Assembly (NCBI RefSeq): GCF_010501015.1
Contig: NZ_QVML01000013.1
Span: 1-64,000, forward strand
DNA from: Bacteroides sp. 214
GTDB taxonomy: Bacteria; Bacteroidota; Bacteroidia; Bacteroidales; Bacteroidaceae
DNA: 64,000 nucleotides
Reading direction: 5' to 3'
The notes under the pieces were generated by a model. That model saw only the letters and a program-made list of their open reading frames with translations. It did no database searches and was not told the origin of the DNA. Within the stretch, counting starts at the first letter, position 1. Each line of letters begins with the position of its first letter. The translations under genes were made by a program, and so were the position numbers. Below, piece by piece: positions 35,825 to 45,992 of this stretch.

Positions 35825-38800
35825 TGGAGTATCACCTTTGTTGTGCACTCCGCAGCACGCAACACATATGTACCTCCTGGTAATTTCTTTTTGAGCATAG
35901 TACGTTCGCCGACGACAATGGATTGTTCGGCTATTTTGCGTCCGGTGGTGTCGAATACTGTGATTTTCTCCGTGTTTCCTTTTTTCCCTTCGAGGTGCAA
36001 TACAACAACTATTTGTCCGTCATTATAGATATACGCCAGTAGCTCATTACCATTCTTCGCCTCTTGGTTTACATCTGTTTCATTGGGTAATCCGCTCACC
36101 ACAGAATGACGGAAACGTATACTGAAACGATCTGTAACAGATACGCTGCTCGAAGTAAATTGATAATTTTTGCAACGAAGATTAGTTTCAGTATTACGCC
36201 ATTTGTCTATAAGGAATACATCCAATGTATCTAAATTCAGTATCTCCTTGGCATGGAAGCTAAAACTACCTCCTTCTTCTGCTTGGAAGCCAAGGGGTAT
36301 TTCCATTCCGTTTGTGATTTCGGGTAGCCCGTTTATCGTTAGTTCACGGCTAGAAGAGTAGGGTATGGTGAATATTTCAATTCCACGTTCAGCGAATAAT
36401 TTATCGCTGTCGTAGATATCGAATTCCTTTTTTGCTTCAGGGTCGGCATATATTACAGTTTCGTCAATGTAGAAATCATTATTGACGGTGAGACGTAGCA
36501 AAGGACGCTTTTCGGTATTGTTATTCGCTGCCCGCGTGGTTTTAAGGAAATTGCTTGCATGGTCGGCATGCGATCGGTGATTATCCTTAAAGGTAAGTAT
36601 CCCCGAACTCTTCCCATCTATTAAGCGTACCCAGAATGCTTGCATCGGTGCTATGTATGCCATAGAGTATGAACCGGTAGGTGTTGCGTTTTCCCATCCC
36701 GGTGCTACAGCTACATCACCCGAAGCGTTGTACGACCAGAATTCATACACACCACCTACTTGTGTGCGATACCATATTGTACTGTAGAGGTTGGCTTCTT
36801 TCGCTTCTTCCGATGTCCACCGCCAATATGATGGAAAAGGGTTACCCACAAGGTTGAACCCTCGTTTCTCATGTCCGTCATCTTGTCGGGTAACATTGAA
36901 TTGTGTTTCCTGGTCGCCATCGGAATAGATACCCGAGAACTTTACGGCGATATCTGTTTCCGAAGAATAGGCTGTATAGCCTAAACCGGTATAAAAAATA
37001 CTATCTGCTTTTTCGGGTAACCAATTATGCATTCCTTCGTGGTAACTTTCTACGCGCCATGTATTTCCGGCGATTGTTTCCAAATCATCTCCGGATATGC
37101 TTTTGCCAAGCGCTTCTTTTATCAGAGGTATTTCGCCACCTTGCACAGGACTGCTTACATACCAGTTGCGACCTTTGCTCAGCAGATGTTCCATATTCTG
37201 TCGCACAGCTTGCATGTTACCACTGTTGGCAGGATTTTGGTTGAGGAAAGAAGCATTGGCTTGCAGTGTGAAATCATTGGCTTTAAGTATCTTTTCGTAG
37301 GCGATAGTGTACATTTTACCCGGGCAAACGGTAATACTCTCCATATCTACATCTATATCCTGCACGCAGTTTGCATTAATCTGTACATCAGCACCGGGAT
37401 ATGGAAGAATATGGTAGTCGGTCTGGGTTTCCCATTTATGTGGCTCGCTCCAATAACCGTTCTCGACAAATTTTACGGGATAGTAGGTAAATCTATCGGT
37501 AAATACGCGTGACTCTATGCCGTTGTTGATAACAATATCTCCTAGAATAGATACTGTTGATGCATCTGTGATACACTTAATCTCAATATTGTCAACCGAT
37601 ACTATTTTAGCTGGTATACCAGCGATGGTAACTGTAACTAACTCTTCGCTTCCTGTTGTCCCCAGTAAGCCGGTTCCGCGGATAGTAATTTCCGTGTTGC
37701 CCGTTACAGGCCCGTAAGCGGGAATTACATCGGAAACGTTGATAGGTTCGTAACGATATCCATCGGTAAGTGTGGTGGTGGCACAGACGGCTGTTACTGC
37801 TACGGTTACATAACCCGATACATGAGGAGGGGGTGTACAGTAGATTGTGTTGTTGTCGACTACCTCAATATTATCAGCAGGGATACCATCGAAAGTAACC
37901 TCTGGTGTAGAAGACGTTTCGAATGGCTTAAAACCGCTACCGGTAATGGCTATTGTACCGTCTTCCTTAATAGGAGCTTCGGGAATTCCGGTGTAGATAC
38001 CTCCGGAGGTAGGACCCGAATTAGGTGATATCTTTGTAATCTCGGTGGTAATAACCGATAATGTGTTTTGATCGAAATATCCTACGGCAGGAACGTTTAG
38101 ACCATAAGGGGAATAAGTAACGTTCTCGGTGAAAGCATCACTGAATTTTGTGATGCGGCGGTTGACCGTAGCCTGCGGACTGGTTGTGAATGTATAGACA
38201 GCTTCCTCTCTTTCGCTTTGTTCATCGGCAACACCTGTGTTCATGTTAATAATGGTAAAGTTATAGGGTGCGGTGCCATTGCTGATTGTTACAGTTACAT
38301 CTACCGGATATCTGGGACAAACGAGTGTTTCTTTGGGAGTGATGCTTATTGTGGGCATAGGCACGAGTTGTATATGGAACTCTGTAGCCTCAGACCGACA
38401 ACCATAACTATCTGCTTTAACAAGCCAATAGGTTGTATCTATGGCTTTTGTCGGGTCAAGCTTTTCTGGAGGATTGGCTATTTTAGCAACGGAAGTGGTG
38501 TCCGAACTGGTATACCAATCCAAATACTGAGATTCGTCAAGGTTGAGGTCTAGATAATTCATCAAGTCGAGTTGTTCAGTTCCCGCAGGTTGAACATAAC
38601 CCCTCAATGGAATAACAGTAATGTATGTGTTCACGGCAATCTTAACCTCCACCTTTCGAGGCTTGCTCTCACACTTTCCGGGTTCGGTAATGGTAGCCCA
38701 ATAAGCTTCGTATTCGTGATTCTCATTTTGAAAAAAGCTATTCATTTTTTCGTCGGTAAGAGGATCTAAACCAGAACGAAGGCGTTCGCCTTTCACTCCA

Positions 38801-41097
38801 TTATTATCAGCATACCATGTAATCCATTCAAGGTGCTTCACGTTTTCAACTTCGTCTATCTTCCATAGTTCTCCTTCTTCCTCATCTATTATTTGGTTGC
38901 CCTCTTCGTCAACTATCGGTATCTTGTTATTATTGCTATCAAGTAAGTATGCCGGTTCATGGTTTACTACTACAAGTGAGTCCCATACAATGTGGTTGGC
39001 AAAATATTCGCGATTCTCATCTTCAATATTCCACGGTGTGGCTATGATGGAATTTTCGTTAGGTTTGTGATCTATATCTTCGTCAATGGGGCATACTTCT
39101 CTGAAATCCCAACGAATCTCCGGTAATTTGGTGCGCGGAGTTATGGTGATTTCTCTCTCGGTAACGCAGCCATTGGCGGTGGTGTAGGTAACGGTTACTT
39201 TGCCGCCCTTGCCTTCTTCATCTTCGTCTACGTCGGTACTTAGCATACCATTGGAGTCTATCTGGACAATACTGGTGTCTGAACTGGTGTATGTACCTCC
39301 GTTTGCATTGTCGAATATTGTATTGTCGCGATATTTAAGTTGTAGCTGCAATGTTTCACCACTACAAATCTCACCAGGATCAACAATTTCGGGACATGGG
39401 TACACTATGACAGCCAATGTAAACTCTGTTCCCGCACAGCCTACGGAGTTTGTAATCGCTGTGGGTGTTACCGTGTAATATAGCGTTGCTGTGGTAGGCG
39501 AGGTGTTTATCAGTGTTCCTATGTTGATGTTGTTGCCCAATCCACTTTGAGGAGGGTTAGAGATTGCTCCCGGATGAGATGTGGTGGTTAATATCCACTC
39601 ATAGTTTGTTATTCCGGCAAAGGCTGTGCCCGATGCAGGGTCGTAGTCTTTTACACTTTCACCATTGCAGATGTCAATTTCCTTGTAAGAGATAACCGGC
39701 TTGGGGTATACCGTTACAGTTATGGTAAACGTATGCCCCTGACAGCTACCTAATGTAGAGCGTGGCGTAACAATATATGTAACAGTTTGGGGCGAATCGG
39801 TGGTATTGACTAGTGTGTTGCTTATAAAGCTTAGATTTGTACTGGAGGCTGCTGCTCCGGTTACCCCCTGTGGTATGTCTGCTGGTATACTCCATGAATA
39901 GATTGGTGTAGCAGGCAGTACATCTCCTTGTGCTGCCGACGGAGTTATTTTAAATTCTTCTCCACTACAGACGGAGATTATTTTATCCTGCACATCAGGA
40001 ACAATAATAACCGTAAAAGTAGCAGTACCTTTAGAATCGTCGTACACGTTATCGTACGTTTCGCCAAACCAACTTATCCTTTCGTAATAGGCTCTTACTT
40101 TATAGGCATATCTACCCGGAGCCAGTCCTTCGGTAAAGAACTCTGGAGTGTTGGTCTTTGTACCTGTGTTTTGTCCCTCTATAATCCACTCCCAACCATT
40201 GGACGAAAGAACAGGGAGAGAGGCAGTAGCTTTAACCGCTACCTCACCTTGGCAAATAGAGTTGACATTGGCATTGTAGAGTGAGATTACCGGAGGTGCA
40301 GGGAATGTCGCCGAAATGCGGACAAGACCGGGTGCACCATTGCCACCTTGGTAAGGATTGCCACCAAGTGCATTCCGTCTTTTTCCCCCACCGCCACCGC
40401 CACCGTAACTACTACCGTTGCTGCCTGGGTTGGCAGTCCCAACTCCATCTCCTCCTTTGCCGCCATGGTCATCAGTAGAGTTTCCACCGCTACCGGCATT
40501 CCCTCCGAAAATATTTCTATAACTTCCGTTACCACCAGTTTTTCCTGCACCGCTAGAGCCTGCGCCGCCACCACCACCGCCAGAGCCTTCACCGCCACCT
40601 TGTCCACTCCCACTACCTCCATTACCTCCACTGTAAGCAGTGCCGACACAATCCGACGCTTGACCTCCTGCCGCACCATCAGAACTATTGTCCGCTACTC
40701 CTTTGCCACCTACTGCCTTTACTAAGGTTGTTCCATCAGAAAGTAAAACATAGGAGTCGCCTCCATTGTGTGTTCCACTATCTCCCGAACCTCCTGCTCC
40801 TACTGTTATAGTAAGTATTTGCCCGGGAGTTACGGTAATGACGTTTCGCGAATACGCACCTCCACCTCCGCCACCACATGCACGTCCGTTGTCGCTGGAG
40901 TAACCTCCACCTCCACCTCCACCCCATGCTTCGAGTGTAACAGAAGTTACTCCCTGAGGAACGGTGAAGGTACTACTGCTTTCGTACAATTTGGATATAG
41001 GCAAGCTCGAAACAGGGATTTGTGCGTGCATAACTATCCCCATGCCCATTAATAAAATGGGCAGGAGTAGGCGAGAGGTGTGTTGGGCGATGCGCAT
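35818..41097 (-). CDS. giant T9SS-targeted adhesin with glycine-rich, PKD-like and IPT/TIG domains
   Basis: A 1759-residue secreted protein. Signal peptide ~1-25. FTVPQGVTSVTLEAWGGG (~43-60) opens a glycine-rich domain to ~residue 250, of the kind seen at phage tail-fibre tips. Several PKD/Ig-like repeats (ICNGES, ICSGET, YPKPVI) follow to ~950. Two IPT/TIG domains lie at ~1020-1110 (ISPNSGPTSGG, ITGSGF) and ~1125-1200 (VIPAYGPVTGN). A ~500-residue beta-rich region comes next, then a C-terminal sorting domain ~1690-1759 (ITVFDTTGRKIAEQ ... LPGGTYVL). The sorting domain predicts export by the type IX system and attachment to the surface. It is the last gene of the fimbrial operon, 6 nt after the fimbrillin gene; a role as pilus-associated adhesin is inference. 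Confidence 0.85.
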   Translation of the reverse strand: MRIAQHTSRLLLPILLMGMGIVMHAQIPVSSLPISKLYESSSTFTVPQGVTSVTLEAWGGGGGGGYSSDNGRACGGGGGGAYSRNVITVTPGQILTITVGAGGSGDSGTHNGGDSYVLLSDGTTLVKAVGGKGVADNSSDGAAGGQASDCVGTAYSGGNGGSGSGQGGGEGSGGGGGGAGSSGAGKTGGNGSYRNIFGGNAGSGGNSTDDHGGKGGDGVGTANPGSNGSSYGGGGGGGKRRNALGGNPYQGGNGAPGLVRISATFPAPPVISLYNANVNSICQGEVAVKATASLPVLSSNGWEWIIEGQNTGTKTNTPEFFTEGLAPGRYAYKVRAYYERISWFGETYDNVYDDSKGTATFTVIIVPDVQDKIISVCSGEEFKITPSAAQGDVLPATPIYSWSIPADIPQGVTGAAASSTNLSFISNTLVNTTDSPQTVTYIVTPRSTLGSCQGHTFTITVTVYPKPVISYKEIDICNGESVKDYDPASGTAFAGITNYEWILTTTSHPGAISNPPQSGLGNNINIGTLINTSPTTATLYYTVTPTAITNSVGCAGTEFTLAVIVYPCPEIVDPGEICSGETLQLQLKYRDNTIFDNANGGTYTSSDTSIVQIDSNGMLSTDVDEDEEGKGGKVTVTYTTANGCVTEREITITPRTKLPEIRWDFREVCPIDEDIDHKPNENSIIATPWNIEDENREYFANHIVWDSLVVVNHEPAYLLDSNNNKIPIVDEEGNQIIDEEEGELWKIDEVENVKHLEWITWYADNNGVKGERLRSGLDPLTDEKMNSFFQNENHEYEAYWATITEPGKCESKPRKVEVKIAVNTYITVIPLRGYVQPAGTEQLDLMNYLDLNLDESQYLDWYTSSDTTSVAKIANPPEKLDPTKAIDTTYWLVKADSYGCRSEATEFHIQLVPMPTISITPKETLVCPRYPVDVTVTISNGTAPYNFTIINMNTGVADEQSEREEAVYTFTTSPQATVNRRITKFSDAFTENVTYSPYGLNVPAVGYFDQNTLSVITTEITKISPNSGPTSGGIYTGIPEAPIKEDGTIAITGSGFKPFETSSTPEVTFDGIPADNIEVVDNNTIYCTPPPHVSGYVTVAVTAVCATTTLTDGYRYEPINVSDVIPAYGPVTGNTEITIRGTGLLGTTGSEELVTVTIAGIPAKIVSVDNIEIKCITDASTVSILGDIVINNGIESRVFTDRFTYYPVKFVENGYWSEPHKWETQTDYHILPYPGADVQINANCVQDIDVDMESITVCPGKMYTIAYEKILKANDFTLQANASFLNQNPANSGNMQAVRQNMEHLLSKGRNWYVSSPVQGGEIPLIKEALGKSISGDDLETIAGNTWRVESYHEGMHNWLPEKADSIFYTGLGYTAYSSETDIAVKFSGIYSDGDQETQFNVTRQDDGHEKRGFNLVGNPFPSYWRWTSEEAKEANLYSTIWYRTQVGGVYEFWSYNASGDVAVAPGWENATPTGSYSMAYIAPMQAFWVRLIDGKSSGILTFKDNHRSHADHASNFLKTTRAANNNTEKRPLLRLTVNNDFYIDETVIYADPEAKKEFDIYDSDKLFAERGIEIFTIPYSSSRELTINGLPEITNGMEIPLGFQAEEGGSFSFHAKEILNLDTLDVFLIDKWRNTETNLRCKNYQFTSSSVSVTDRFSIRFRHSVVSGLPNETDVNQEAKNGNELLAYIYNDGQIVVVLHLEGKKGNTEKITVFDTTGRKIAEQSIVVGERTMLKKKLPGGTYVLRAAECTTKVILHQ

Positions 41098-41103
41098 GGG
41101 CTA

Positions 41104-42147
41104 TTAGGCTGTAGGTACGTCTGTAATGTCTTTACCGAAGTCTGTAACCTCTACTTCAAAGCTAATGGCTGTTAGGGCATTAAATGTAATTTTAATGGCA
41201 TACTGCTTACCCATTTCGAACTTGTCTGAATCTCCCAGAGCAACGCTTACAGTCTGTGAATCGAGGTTCCCTATGCTGTAAGTAACTTCTAGAGCAAACT
41301 TTCCGCCATTCTCATTTGCTGCAAGTTGTTCTGTGGTATGAGGTATTACCATCATGCCTTGTTCCATAGATGTAACAAGAGTTGCGGTACTTGTTCCTAC
41401 CGGAACGGCCACGCCTGTAGCTGCAAGGATGTAGGGATAATCTATCTTGTCAGTATCACCAGGAGTCCATGTCCATCCCCATTGAGCAGTAGTTGCGTCG
41501 GTTTCAGGTGCAGTAGGAGTACCTGCGATTGTTCCGGTAGGGTATAGGTTTTTAAGAATTAATTTCTCAATAACCACAACCTCGGGCATACTGTTAACTG
41601 CTTTTACAAATACACGAGCCAGTGCATGCTTGAAATTGAATCTCACTTTGTTGGCTATGGTAGTATATGTTTCTCCTGCAACAAGGAAATCTTCTTGTAC
41701 TGTTTTTCCGTCAGCATTCGGTGCAGATACTGTGTGCGTGAATGATGCACCGGTAAAGAGATTGGTTACGACTGGCGATTTACTCGTTGTTCCTACAGGT
41801 GAGTAGGCTACGAAATTAGCTTCTTTAGCTCCTGTATTGTAGTAGCGTTTGGGGTTGTAGTCGAACGAACCGCCTGTTTGGCGTGCTACGGTTACTCCAT
41901 TAAAGATGTTTTTTTTAGTATCTCCTTCCGCTTCCACAGCTACATCGTCAATACCATATACTACGAATGCTTCAATTGAACTGCTGGTTGTTCCTGTTGT
42001 TCTTGTAACTTCAGGTGTACCCCCTTGTACATGGAAGCTCACTGCTCTGGTCTCATTCACAAGGTCAATAACTTCATCATTTGAACATCCTGTCCATAGT
42101 CCGATTGTTGCCAAGAAGGACAATCCTAAGAAAATTTTTTGTTTCAT
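41104..42147 (-). CDS. fimbrillin family lipoprotein
   Basis: A 347-residue lipoprotein. The signal is MKQKIFLGLSFLATIGLWTG followed by Cys. The fimbrillin (Mfa/FimA-type) body has TRAVSFHVQGG, NPKRYYNTGAKEANFVAYSP and FKHALARVFVKA. Type V pilins are exported as lipoproteins, cut after an Arg (TR sites such as TRTTGTT here) and polymerise by strand donation. An ATG two codons upstream (42153) is the alternative start. It is third in the operon; it could be a shaft or accessory pilin. Confidence 0.85.
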   Translation of the reverse strand: MKQKIFLGLSFLATIGLWTGCSNDEVIDLVNETRAVSFHVQGGTPEVTRTTGTTSSSIEAFVVYGIDDVAVEAEGDTKKNIFNGVTVARQTGGSFDYNPKRYYNTGAKEANFVAYSPVGTTSKSPVVTNLFTGASFTHTVSAPNADGKTVQEDFLVAGETYTTIANKVRFNFKHALARVFVKAVNSMPEVVVIEKLILKNLYPTGTIAGTPTAPETDATTAQWGWTWTPGDTDKIDYPYILAATGVAVPVGTSTATLVTSMEQGMMVIPHTTEQLAANENGGKFALEVTYSIGNLDSQTVSVALGDSDKFEMGKQYAIKITFNALTAISFEVEVTDFGKDITDVPTA

Positions 42148-42199
42148 AATCATTTAATTAAAATTTATATAATCGTTATCTAATCATTTCATTTAAAAT

Positions 42200-44230
42200 T
42201 TACGGCACATCCAACGTCATCTGTAGTTGGTATTGCTTTCCAATCTCAAAGATAAAACCTTCTACAACGGGCAGTTTTTTTGTTGCCGAAGTATAGTATT
42301 GCTCACCGTTAATAGGCGAAACCGTATAAATATCATATTCCACGTACACAACAGTTTCATTTCCAGCCAGTACTTCCTGCGGCATCACAAAAATGCCATC
42401 ATTACTACTCACCAATGTAGTGTACTCTTCTTCGATGGTTACCGCTGATGTTATCAGATTGAAGCGATAGCTGGCTGGCTGTGATAGATCGCTCCACACT
42501 GTTGCTGTAGGCGTTCCGTAATTGTATTTACCTCTGGAATAAAGGTTGCGCAAATCCATTCGCACTACTTTGATGCGGTAGGTATCGTTGTTTTTTGCTG
42601 CTTTTGCTCTCGCTGTTACTCTACTGAAAGCGTGCTGGAAATTCAAGGGTATGGCTTCGGTATGTGGCGATTCGCACGTGTAAGTTGCTACCAATAGGTC
42701 TTCCTGATCGTTACTCACAATTCGCGGTGGAGTTGGCTCTCCTGTTCCAAGTGGTGGCTCCTCACTTCCTTTGTATGGCATCGCGTATTCAATAACGGGT
42801 GGAGTTGTATCATCACCATTGTGACTCAGCCCGGTAATAAAGTTTTTAATCCCCGCGGGTGCGTACGCATAAAAATCTACCTTGCCTCCTTGCGGCCAAT
42901 ACTTCTTGGGGTAATAATCCCATATCAAACCACTTTCGGGCTTGTATACGTACTGCTCGTCGAAAAGAAACGACCAATCGCTGTCATCGGTATGTATTCC
43001 ATTTATCACAAAATCGGGAATGGTAGCATAAGTGTTTATCGGGGCGCGTGTGTCAGTATAGTGATCGTTACTTCGGGTCATTCCTCTCGTTGGTACATCT
43101 ATAATCTCTCCCCAGTCTTCTACGCCAATAGTAAAGCCACCGTCGGTAGGTCCTTTATCTCCCTCGTCTGCGTTTACCGATAATCGGTGATCATTATAAA
43201 GCACAATGTCGTACCCACCGTTGCGCTCTCTCCATGCTAATTGTTCTTCTAATGTACCATTTTCGCCCATTGCTCCTTTCAGTTGTTCGGCGATTGTGTC
43301 TTCCCATTCGTCTTGCCAATATCCCCATGCACCGTAATACCGGGTGTTACCACTGTTGATTGTTTCTACGGTTAGGCGAAAACGATTATCGTTAGTGTCG
43401 AGCGGTCCAAAAGTGACAAACTTTCCCACTACCCAGTCGCGCGTCCATCCCACAAGGGTGTCTGTACTTGCCCAGCTGGGGTTTTTTGCCGTGAAAAGAG
43501 CTTTTTCCTGTTCACTCCAACGCGAACTTTTTTGAGCATCTCTGATGGCTTCCACGCGAGAGAATAGGATAGTAGATGGTGTTGGGGCTAATTCTCCGGT
43601 TGCCGGAAAGTAAGAAGCTGACATACCGGATATGGCTCCACCGTTTTTGACCATGTTTTGAGCTCCTATCACATCGTATATGAGGAATGTAAATTCGCGC
43701 AACACATCCTTGGGGTAAAAATGAACAGTAACCTCTTCGTCGGCAGAAATATTCTGTAGGTCGATAAATTGCGAACGGCTATCAATGTAGAATTGATAAG
43801 GATATGTTTCGGCTACGGTCGTCTCGCCCCCGGGGAGTTGAGGCACCAGGCTGTTGTAGATACCTGTTGCCCGCATATTGTATGCTTCAAAGCTTTCTCG
43901 TGTGCCTTTGCTTCGGAACGCCATGTTGGTGTGTCCGTTGAAATCCATACACATAACGTCGTATACAGTGGCATCAAGTCGTTCGATTCCTCCGTACACA
44001 TCCATATCGGAAGATATAAGCGAACTCGATTGTGGATACCAGTGCACGGTCATGTTACTTGGAAATGTTATCATGTCGCGAGATATATCCTCCCAATGAA
44101 TGATTACATTGACAGGGATATCGCCTGTAGGGAAAGGGTGCGAATGCAACTCTTTCTGCTGGCAGGCAACGATACCCGTCAGTAGGAGAATAAATGTGAT
44201 TATATGTTTGTTTACTCGCCGGGTAACCAT
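42200..44230 (-). CDS. DUF5119-fimbrillin fusion lipoprotein
   Basis: A 676-residue lipoprotein: signal HIITFILLLTGIVA then Cys ~21. Residues ~35-380 resemble DUF5119, found next to pilins (VNVIIHWEDIS, VHWYPQSS). Residues ~390-676 are a fimbrillin domain (YYPKKYWPQGGKVDFYAYAP, NFQHAFSRVTARAKA, FEIGKQYQLQMTL). The two parts usually occur as separate genes, so this looks like a fusion. The start is ATG 44230, inside the last 19 nt of the upstream gene; the longer frame starts at a TTG and would add residues before the signal. Likely an anchor or accessory pilin. Confidence 0.78.
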   Translation of the reverse strand: MVTRRVNKHIITFILLLTGIVACQQKELHSHPFPTGDIPVNVIIHWEDISRDMITFPSNMTVHWYPQSSSLISSDMDVYGGIERLDATVYDVMCMDFNGHTNMAFRSKGTRESFEAYNMRATGIYNSLVPQLPGGETTVAETYPYQFYIDSRSQFIDLQNISADEEVTVHFYPKDVLREFTFLIYDVIGAQNMVKNGGAISGMSASYFPATGELAPTPSTILFSRVEAIRDAQKSSRWSEQEKALFTAKNPSWASTDTLVGWTRDWVVGKFVTFGPLDTNDNRFRLTVETINSGNTRYYGAWGYWQDEWEDTIAEQLKGAMGENGTLEEQLAWRERNGGYDIVLYNDHRLSVNADEGDKGPTDGGFTIGVEDWGEIIDVPTRGMTRSNDHYTDTRAPINTYATIPDFVINGIHTDDSDWSFLFDEQYVYKPESGLIWDYYPKKYWPQGGKVDFYAYAPAGIKNFITGLSHNGDDTTPPVIEYAMPYKGSEEPPLGTGEPTPPRIVSNDQEDLLVATYTCESPHTEAIPLNFQHAFSRVTARAKAAKNNDTYRIKVVRMDLRNLYSRGKYNYGTPTATVWSDLSQPASYRFNLITSAVTIEEEYTTLVSSNDGIFVMPQEVLAGNETVVYVEYDIYTVSPINGEQYYTSATKKLPVVEGFIFEIGKQYQLQMTLDVP

Positions 44231-45624
44231 ACTAACGATACACCTACACGGGTAGGTCCGATATAATTTCTGTTGATAGTCTTTTCCTTTTCCCAATGCT
44301 CATGTGTCATACTATAATCATATTTATAGTATTTGCCACCCACGTACCCAATTGCCACTCCTAATTCCATGTTCAGTTTATGTGTAATAGGGAAGCTGTA
44401 TCCATACGATAATCCTGCCGACCAACTTGGGTCGCTTTGGTAACCTTTGCTATTTTCGTCTTTAGTGAAAAGGCGCACATCGTACTTGCCCATCATGGAG
44501 TAAAAGCCTAAAGCATGTCCATGTAGCGGATGTGGCGACTTGAACCAATGGCGTAGCTCTATGCCTGCCGTTTGAATATTATGCGACCATCGCTTCTGTA
44601 TAGGATGCCCAAAAGTCCATCTACTCAGGCTACCTTCTATTGCTAATGACCATTGCTTACCCATATACCACTCAATTGTCAGGTTGGGGAGGAGTAGCGC
44701 GTCATACAATAAGTTGGTCTTAATCGCCAGATGCAATGGTGTCCGTTCTTTGACAGGTTTGCTTGGGTATACGTATTCTGTAGTGGTAATGTACATGGTG
44801 TCGCTTTTCAGGAATACAGTGTCGCGCATAGTGGCGTGTTGCGTTTCTGTTATAGTAGGGGATGGCAATTGATTGGCTTTGAAAAATGTCTTTTGCTTGT
44901 CCGAACCAGGGATGATGTAGGAGCCGTCTTTCATCTTCAGGCGTATAGCCGCATATTGAAGCCTGTCTCTTATTTGTTTCTCGGTAAAGGGAGGCTTCTG
45001 TGTCTTTAACATGTCGTAGCCAAACTTGTCGATGCCAATGATGTTGAGCTTGATGGGGAACTCCTCTGCTAGTTGGGTATGTGCTTGTTGTAAATAGGAT
45101 TGTAGTGACAGACAGCGGTTTTGCGCCAGTTTTATATTATATTCTTCACTACCTACAGGCGAACAGGCACCAATAATCTCAATAGAATCGAGTGCTTCGA
45201 CTATATATGGAGACTTTAAAAGCTCATCTACCGCGTTGAACATAATGTTGTTGTCGTAATAGTGACGCATTAACTCGTGTTTGCCTGTGGGAAAATAAAA
45301 AGCCGAAGGGAAATTATCACCTTTCCATACAGAGATATGGCGATTGGCACCAATAGAGGTATTGCTATAATTCAAAGTTATGGTATCGTTGCTGTTTCCT
45401 TTGGATATGTAGCTACCCTTAGCAACGGATAAAACACTCCCGTCACTCGCCATCGTAATCCGCTGATTCTCTAATGTTGGCAAAGAAATGTTCTGTTTGT
45501 CTGTAACGTTTTGAGCATACAAGCCAATTGCACAGAATGAAAACAAAAACACAAACAATGTCAAGAAACGCTGAAATCCACTCTTGTTAGCACAACGACA
45601 CAAAATCACAACAAGGTTTTCCAT
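44212..45624 (-). CDS. OmpA-like / DUF3575 outer membrane protein of the fimbrial operon
   Basis: A 470-residue protein with a signal peptide (LTLFVFLFSFCAIGLYAQ). Residues ~110-240 contain an OmpA-like segment (IEIIGACSPVGSEEYNIKLAQNR). The C-terminal ~190 residues are a DUF3575 beta-barrel-like domain (LAIKTNLLYDALLLPNLTIEWYMG) ending in a membrane-type aromatic strand. Proteins of this kind head fimbrillin operons in Bacteroidales and probably anchor the pilus to the outer membrane and cell wall. First gene of the operon; a -33/-7 promoter lies 110-140 nt upstream. Confidence 0.82.
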   Translation of the reverse strand: MENLVVILCRCANKSGFQRFLTLFVFLFSFCAIGLYAQNVTDKQNISLPTLENQRITMASDGSVLSVAKGSYISKGNSNDTITLNYSNTSIGANRHISVWKGDNFPSAFYFPTGKHELMRHYYDNNIMFNAVDELLKSPYIVEALDSIEIIGACSPVGSEEYNIKLAQNRCLSLQSYLQQAHTQLAEEFPIKLNIIGIDKFGYDMLKTQKPPFTEKQIRDRLQYAAIRLKMKDGSYIIPGSDKQKTFFKANQLPSPTITETQHATMRDTVFLKSDTMYITTTEYVYPSKPVKERTPLHLAIKTNLLYDALLLPNLTIEWYMGKQWSLAIEGSLSRWTFGHPIQKRWSHNIQTAGIELRHWFKSPHPLHGHALGFYSMMGKYDVRLFTKDENSKGYQSDPSWSAGLSYGYSFPITHKLNMELGVAIGYVGGKYYKYDYSMTHEHWEKEKTINRNYIGPTRVGVSLVWLPGE

Positions 45625-45732
45625 AGTTACCCCCAGCCAATGCTACTGAATTAATTTTATTTACAGTAAATGGATAGGTATAAATGCATAATATTATTAA
45701 CAAATACGAATAATGGACTATTAATCAAGTTG

Positions 45733-45764
45733 CAAAAGAAGTAAATTATACTTAGGGCAACAAA
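45733..45764 (-). promoter_or_regulatory. promoter candidate for the fimbrial operon
   Basis: On the minus strand TTTG (45761-45764), a 20-nt spacer and TTCTTTTG (45733-45740; one mismatch to TAnnTTTG). The predicted leader is about 100 nt. Confidence 0.45.
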
Positions 45765-45905
45765 AGAAACGCCCTGTTTTTTTATTCTTTAACACAAAAT
45801 GTATTGCTGTTTATTAAGTCTGCGATAATCAGCTATTTAGATTGGCTAATTTGGGGAAATTTTCCACACTTTTGCGGGTTTTAGTAATGATTTTTTTAAC
45901 GCAAG

Positions 45906-45941
45906 CACGAGGGTGTTGTCAAAGAACAACGCACCCTCGTG
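45906..45941. repeat. inverted repeat CACGAGGGTG / CACCCTCGTG
   Basis: Perfect 10-bp arms (45906-45915, 45932-45941) around a 16-nt loop. There is no U-run on either side, so a simple intrinsic terminator is unlikely. It is about 470 nt beyond the pectate lyase stop. Confidence 0.7.
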
Positions 45942-45992
45942 TATCATGTTGGTTAAAATATTACTTCTTCACGCGTTGGCGGAATTAATTCA

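Noticed and set aside
40287..40679. 130-codon minus-strand ORF
   Set aside because: Frame-shifted reading of the Gly-rich region of the adhesin; its Val/Ala/Glu bias is a by-product of GGN codons.
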